This document shows positions 60,135 through 64,000 of a stretch of DNA of 64,000 nt, piece after piece (position 1 is the stretch's first letter; each line of letters opens with the position of its first letter). Location of the stretch: assembly GCA_015499995.1 (NCBI GenBank), contig JADNRV010000095.1:1-64000 (forward strand). The letters are read 5' to 3'. A program made the translations under genes and the position numbers. This stretch comes from Flammula alnicola. Lineage: Eukaryota > Basidiomycota > Agaricomycetes > Agaricales > Strophariaceae. The notes below the pieces were generated by a model. That model was not told the DNA's origin, ran no database searches, and was given only the letters and a program-made list of their open reading frames with translations.

Positions 60135-60162
60135 GAATTTGCGACATGCATGTCGCAAATTC
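60135..60162. repeat. 28-bp perfect palindrome in element B
   Basis: Core GAATTTGCGACATG plus its reverse complement. The outer bases differ from element A (AT instead of GT on the right), trimming two base pairs from each end. Confidence 0.85.
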
Positions 60163-60597
60163 ATCACAAAAATCAACAAAAGTGAGAGCGCGACGCGACG
60201 TGTTTAGTCACCTGATCATATCTGAGCTTTGCAAAATTCCAAGGAGATTCTCTAAGTCATCTCAAGCGGAGTTTGGAATTGTGGGTCACCTGACATGTTG
60301 AACTTCCGTTTGGCAGTCAAACGTTACCTTATGCTTCAGCTTCTCTCCCTCTTTCCTTGTCTACGGCCCCACGGCACCGCAGGACAATGAGCGTGATGGC
60401 TTATCATTGCTATTCCATGTACCAAGCCCCAAACTGCCATGAACTGCAATGCCATGAGGACAGTCACTGGGATGCTGCAGAATACACGAGGACAAGTGAT
60501 GATAAATCAAGCATAGCTGGCCAACAAGCCACAAAACCAAGACGACACCAGGGAGAAAGGCATGGAGGAAGACAGGGGAAATAACAAATGACACCAG

Positions 60598-61032
60598 GTA
60601 CGTAGCTCTGCCAGTGCTGCTGCTAACACCCATATCTCCTCTTGTGCAGGCAACGACACCAAGGGTGCCAAAACCAGTACGTCACAGCCCAACCCTTCCA
60701 GTACTGTGCCCCTGCTAACATTGATACTACAAAAGCATAGCAGGAGCAGGGAGAAATACGAGGCCACCAAGTACGTAGCAGCCCACCCCCACCTGTGCCG
60801 CTGCTAACCCCCATCCCTCTTTCATGCAGGTAACGACGTTGAGGGTACTGAAACCTGAGACAGCTTCGTGAGCAGTTGCGAAACATGACACTGAAGTTGC
60901 CAGGTAGCCAACTGGCCACAAAACCACAGTGGGAGCAGGGAGGAAGACAAGGGATATGATGGATGCCATCAAGTACGTAGCAGCCTACCTCCTGCCTGTG
61001 CTGCTGCTAACCCCCACTCCTTTTTTGTGCAG
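60598..61032 (+). other. Intron-like module array in element B (four modules)
   Basis: Modules at 60598-60649, 60677-60740 (or 60743), 60771-60829 and 60973-61032. Donors are GTACGTAGC or GTACGTCAC, branch sites CTGCTAACACC or TGCTAACCCCC, acceptors TGCAG, CATAG or TGCAG. Exon-like pieces of about 27, 30 and 143 nt lie between. The modules are related to each other and to those in element A, so the array seems to have grown by duplication of an intron plus its flanks. Confidence 0.7.
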
Positions 61033-61496
61033 GTAATGTCGTTGATGGGTACATGCAGATTGCAGGTACATGGGCTTTGACCTGTACCTGAAGGTGTCAG
61101 CTTAGCAGACATGTATTAAATGTAACTATAGATAGTTATGTAGTTTATGTAATAATCCTTGTACCGTATTGTACTATAAAATATATTGATTCAAAATGAC
61201 TGGGAATGTGTGCTTAGAGGCAGAGCAAGGGTACCACAGGGCAATATAAATGCAAATTGACCCAATCCTAAGATCTATTGTGCTATCCTAGGACACTCTG
61301 ACTGCAATCTAGGAAACCATTAGGTTGCCTCCAGTGCGTCCTAGGGTGTCCTAGGGATGCCCTAGGTTACCCTAAAGAAAAGTTATCTCCTAACTGACGC
61401 CCAAGAGCATATGAGCAACCTGGCTGACCTGGCACTCTTAGGCTGCCCTAGGAGTTCCTTGGGAAGACCTGGGGAAAAAGTGTTTTTCCTGATGGC

Positions 61497-62480
61497 AACA
61501 GATTAGATTAATGCATGGGGTATTACAAATCGGAGCGCATTTAGATAATTGACATCAGGGATGTATAAATCGGGGCCCATTTATTCATCGAGAACCCGGG
61601 ATGGGAGGACAGATGAATAAATGAGCTCTCATTTATTCGTCGAGCAACGGGATGGATCAGGCGAACAGATTAGTGCGTGAGAATGGATTAATCCGTGGGA
61701 TATATTTAAGTGGAATGAACAAATCGGAATGCATTTATTTATCCAGCGCGATAATTGACATGAGGGATGTATAAATCGGAGCCCATTTATTCATCAAGAA
61801 CCCGGGATGGGAGGACAGATGTATAAATGAGAGCTCATTTATTCATCGAGCAACAGGATGGATCAGGAGAACAGATTAATCCGTGGGATATCATTAAGCG
61901 GGATGAACAAATTGGAGTGCATATATTTATCCAGAGCAATAATTGAAATAAGGGATGCATAAATCGGGGTGCATTTATTCATCGAGAGGAACGGGATGGA
62001 TCAGGAGAACGAATTAGTGCGTGAGAACGAATTAATCCGCGGGATGTCGTTAAGCAGGATGAACAAATCAGAGCGCATTTATTTATCCAGAGCAATAATT
62101 GAAACAAGGGATGTATGAATCAGGGCGTATTTATTCATTGAGAACAACAGGATAGGACAGATGTACAAATGGGATCACATTTATTCATTGAAAGCAACGG
62201 GATGGATCAGGAGAACAGATTAATGTGTGGGATATATTTAGATGGAATGAACAAATCGGAGCGCATTTATTCATCGAACATCAGGATGGATAGGGAGAAT
62301 GGATTAATACATGAGGGGGAGAAAAAAAGGAAGGCCATTTATTCGTCAAAGGGATGTACAAATTTATCCTCTATGAAGGGAAGTACATAAGGATGAATTA
62401 ATCTATCAAATGAACCAGGGTGGGTAGAAAGGATAGATAAATTGAAAGGGATTTATCGATTGAAAAGCGAAGAAAATCTT
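61497..62480. repeat. AT-rich minisatellite, right array
   Basis: Units with AAATCGGAGCGCATTTATTC, ATCGAGAACCCGGGATGG and GAACAGATTAATCCGTGGGA alternate irregularly. Some larger blocks repeat at about 200 bp (61570 and 61780). They are related, in inverted orientation, to the left array. Short frames in it are spurious. Confidence 0.85.
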
Positions 62481-62640
62481 GGCTGGTACAGGCCTCATGA
62501 ATTAATACATCCCCGCTGGTTACTGCATTTTGTTGACAAGGACTTTACAGCTACTACTGGGTTCTTATACATCAAAAGGACACAATTGCCTGAAAAAGGC
62601 TCTACATAACTACAATCTCATCCCAATAGCCGTGCAGACT
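62400..62640 (-). repeat. Right terminal arm
   Basis: Inverted match of the left arm. It stops at, or slightly overlaps, the stop codon of the Mug135-like gene, so the element end lies near 62610-62640. Confidence 0.6.
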
Positions 62641-63449
62641 CCTTTGATCTGTGTCTTTTTCAGTCTATTCCCAACCGGACCAATATACCTAGTGTAATAT
62701 GCCTTCAAGTCATTGTCCGACAAGTGATGGACATCAATCATGGTGTTGAGAGCTGGAAGATTATGCTATGGTGAATGCATAAGTGAGTACAACCATCAGG
62801 AGCATGAATGAAGATAAGCTTATCATACCTGCATAACTGGATCTGACCCATCTGCGAAAGGGACGTGTTTGTAGTTGAAGTCTAATCCATCACCGACGGA
62901 CATGTTGTAGCTCTTCAGGATTAGCATTCAGTGTTGAAGACAATAGTATGATATAAGCACCACGCACGAGCGCACAAGTTCGCTCAATGGAAGTAAGCTT
63001 CACATCAAACCTATCCATCTTTTCGTGAAACTGGTCCATCGAGGTTTGTAGGCCGTCTATCGAGGTCTGTAACTCGCTTTTGAGTTGGGTTAAAGCAGGC
63101 TGTAACCAAGCTGGCGCAACGGCACCCGCTTTCACAGATGTTTAGACGAAAAATTACAGGTGCGAAAAGATCAGACTTACCGTCGCCGTGTGTAAGCTTA
63201 GATGAGACAATTTTTGTCTGGTACGTGAGTGCGTCAGAAAACACGGCGGGAGGCACAACATCAGCTTCTGTGTATGTGTCGTCAGAGTGACATTCATGCC
63301 ACAGTGGCATAGAAACGCTCACTGTATGCCAGCTCAGCACATTTGACATAGAAGTAGGCTCTAGTAACGTCTTCATGAGAAGGCGGGTCCTGTGGAACAG
63401 GTGGAAGAGAGACATTGCGATTGGGAGGAGGCAAAGTAACAGGCGCCAT
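62610..63449 (-). CDS. Mug135-like C-terminal domain protein
   Basis: Exons 63449-63323, 63267-63181, 63128-62968, 62912-62829 and 62765-62610 join in frame to 204 residues. The start is MAPVTLPPPNRNVSLPPVPQ. A central coiled coil (ALTQLKSELQTSIDGLQTSM, FHEKMDRFDVKLTSIERTC) is followed by SYNMSVGDGLDFNYKHVPFA then DGSDPVMQ, then HNLPALNTMIDVHHLSDNDL and KAYYTRYIGPVGNRLKKTQI. This matches the Mug135-like C-terminal domain as I know it (AYN...G...VPF.DG..P...NLP.L....I..L......YY..Y), named after a meiotically upregulated S. pombe gene and expanded in mushrooms. Function unknown. All five exons are open, unlike the broken genes inside the element. Confidence 0.78.
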
Positions 63450-64000
63450 GCAGAATGAAGAGAACAATGGCAAAGTGATTTTTCACCGCGGGGTGAATCT
63501 GAGCGAGGGATGAGGAGAGTGCAGAAGTGGTCGAAGTAGAAGACTTAAACTTAAAGCAGCAGGCATCACGTAGAAAAGGAGCGCGTCAGGTCATGTGACG
63601 TGATATGTCAGACGATAAAGTCTAAGCGCAAGTACAGTAGCGCTCATCTGTTCACGCCATGGGTTTCATCAGTGGCAGATATGTCTCTCCGTCTTCCTCT
63701 GCGTGTATACCAACGTCTTCCAATGGAGTCAACGCGTTGATCATTGAGATGTACTCTTTACCAGGAGGCGGTTTGAGTTACAGGTTGGTTTCATTCGTTT
63801 GGTTTCTATTCGCATTCCTCTTGCTTCTTGTGATTCGCGCTTTCTTGTCCTTTATGTTCTTTTTGATTCTCCCTCACCTGCTGTGCCCCTTTCATTTTCT
63901 TTACTTTTCACTTTCATCTCTTCTTTCACCCTTTCTGTTGAAGTAACCGTGTCCGCGTCGGTTACTCGGATTGAATAGGGACCCTCGCAATCGAGCGAGG
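63450..64000. other. Right end of the window
   Basis: Promoter region of the Mug135-like gene. A plus-strand frame from 63659 (MGFISGRYVSPSSSACIPTS...) could be the first exon of a gene running out of the window, but its 3' half is Leu/Phe-rich low complexity. Not called as a gene. Confidence 0.4.

Larger units (their letters stand above)
56762..61496. mobile_element. Element B: second, larger member of the element A family
   Basis: The element itself spans 56764-61494 with the same terminal repeat CATCAGGAAAAACAC (right copy with one T/G difference in the first 27 bases). GC at 56762-56763 and 61495-61496 is the apparent 2-bp duplication. It sits in the right minisatellite array, which continues on both sides (CATTTATTCATCGGGAGCAG before, GCAACAGATTAGATTAATGC after). 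It shares about 580 bp with element A (52300-52870 versus 59760-60310), including hairpin and palindrome, and has a longer GC-rich core. No transposase frame is recognised. Confidence 0.85.
42690..62640. mobile_element. ~20-kb KDZ-type composite element with inverted minisatellite arms
   Basis: The sequence around 42780-42960 reappears inverted at about 62400-62610. For example AAATTGAAAGGGATTTAT near 62433 is also the complement of the sequence near 42916, and CAACAAAATGCAG at 42827 is also the complement of the sequence near 62524. Behind each arm lies an AT-rich minisatellite with related units. The enclosed DNA holds a KDZ transposase pseudogene, a KDZ-associated gene, small orphan genes and nested elements A and B. 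Large cargo-bearing KDZ elements with long terminal repeats are known from Agaricomycetes. The exact ends and any target duplication were not resolved, and the arms are diverged, so the element is probably old. That all of this is one unit is inference. Confidence 0.6.

Noticed and set aside
63659..63946. Plus-strand frame at the window edge
   Set aside because: Its second half is low-complexity Leu/Phe sequence, probably intron; too little to call a gene.

Overview
This window reads as nuclear DNA of an agaricomycete (mushroom-forming basidiomycete). Protein-coding genes are split by many short GT-AG introns (about 48-80 nt). House-keeping genes are fungal in type (Cbp3, Mpdu1, Prp6, acyl-CoA synthetase, Zn2Cys6 regulator, purple acid phosphatase). 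The right third holds a KDZ-type (Kyakuja-Dileera-Zisupton) transposase and gene families that I know as expanded in Agaricomycetes. All homology statements rest on motif recognition by eye; no search was run.

Layout. 0.1-3.5 kb: a TRIP4-like zinc-finger protein and a convergent coiled-coil protein. 3.5-10.2 kb: a long stretch without a convincing gene. 10.2-18.6 kb: a Zn2Cys6 transcription factor, a membrane-anchored lysine-rich protein of unknown function and a 1461-residue disordered protein. 18.6-21.5 kb: gene-poor, with a 444-bp hAT-type MITE bounded by a perfect 8-bp duplication. 21.5-33.3 kb: a compact housekeeping block with a MARVEL-like membrane protein, the bc1 complex chaperone Cbp3, the dolichol-sugar PQ-loop protein Mpdu1 and splicing factor Prp6 (these two divergent from a 142-bp shared promoter), and a long-chain acyl-CoA synthetase. 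33.8-42.2 kb: an F-box-type gene with an apparent frameshift, a gene-poor gap with a 24-bp hairpin, a secreted purple acid phosphatase and an unrecognised multi-exon gene.

42.7-62.6 kb is the most unusual part. Two AT-rich minisatellite arms lie in inverted orientation and enclose about 20 kb. I read it as one large KDZ-type element. Inside are a KDZ transposase gene (pseudogene), a KDZ-associated DNA-binding-like gene with proline-rich repeats (also broken), and two or three small orphan genes. The broken genes carry at least seven in-frame stops. Each fits a C-to-T (or G-to-A) change in CGA, CAA or TGG, which looks like methylation- or RIP-type decay.

Two related non-autonomous elements, A (3583 bp) and B (4731 bp), are nested inside. 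They share near-identical terminal inverted repeats starting CATCAGGAAAAACAC and each has an apparent 2-bp target duplication. Removing A with one copy of its CA duplication restores the transposase reading frame exactly. Both elements carry a block of consecutive intron-like modules (GTACGT/GTATGT donor, CTAAC branch site, CAG/TAG acceptor) separated by very short exon-like pieces, plus a shared near-perfect 28-32-bp palindrome and GC-rich internal repeats. I do not recognise this architecture. A Mug135-like gene directly abuts the right arm.
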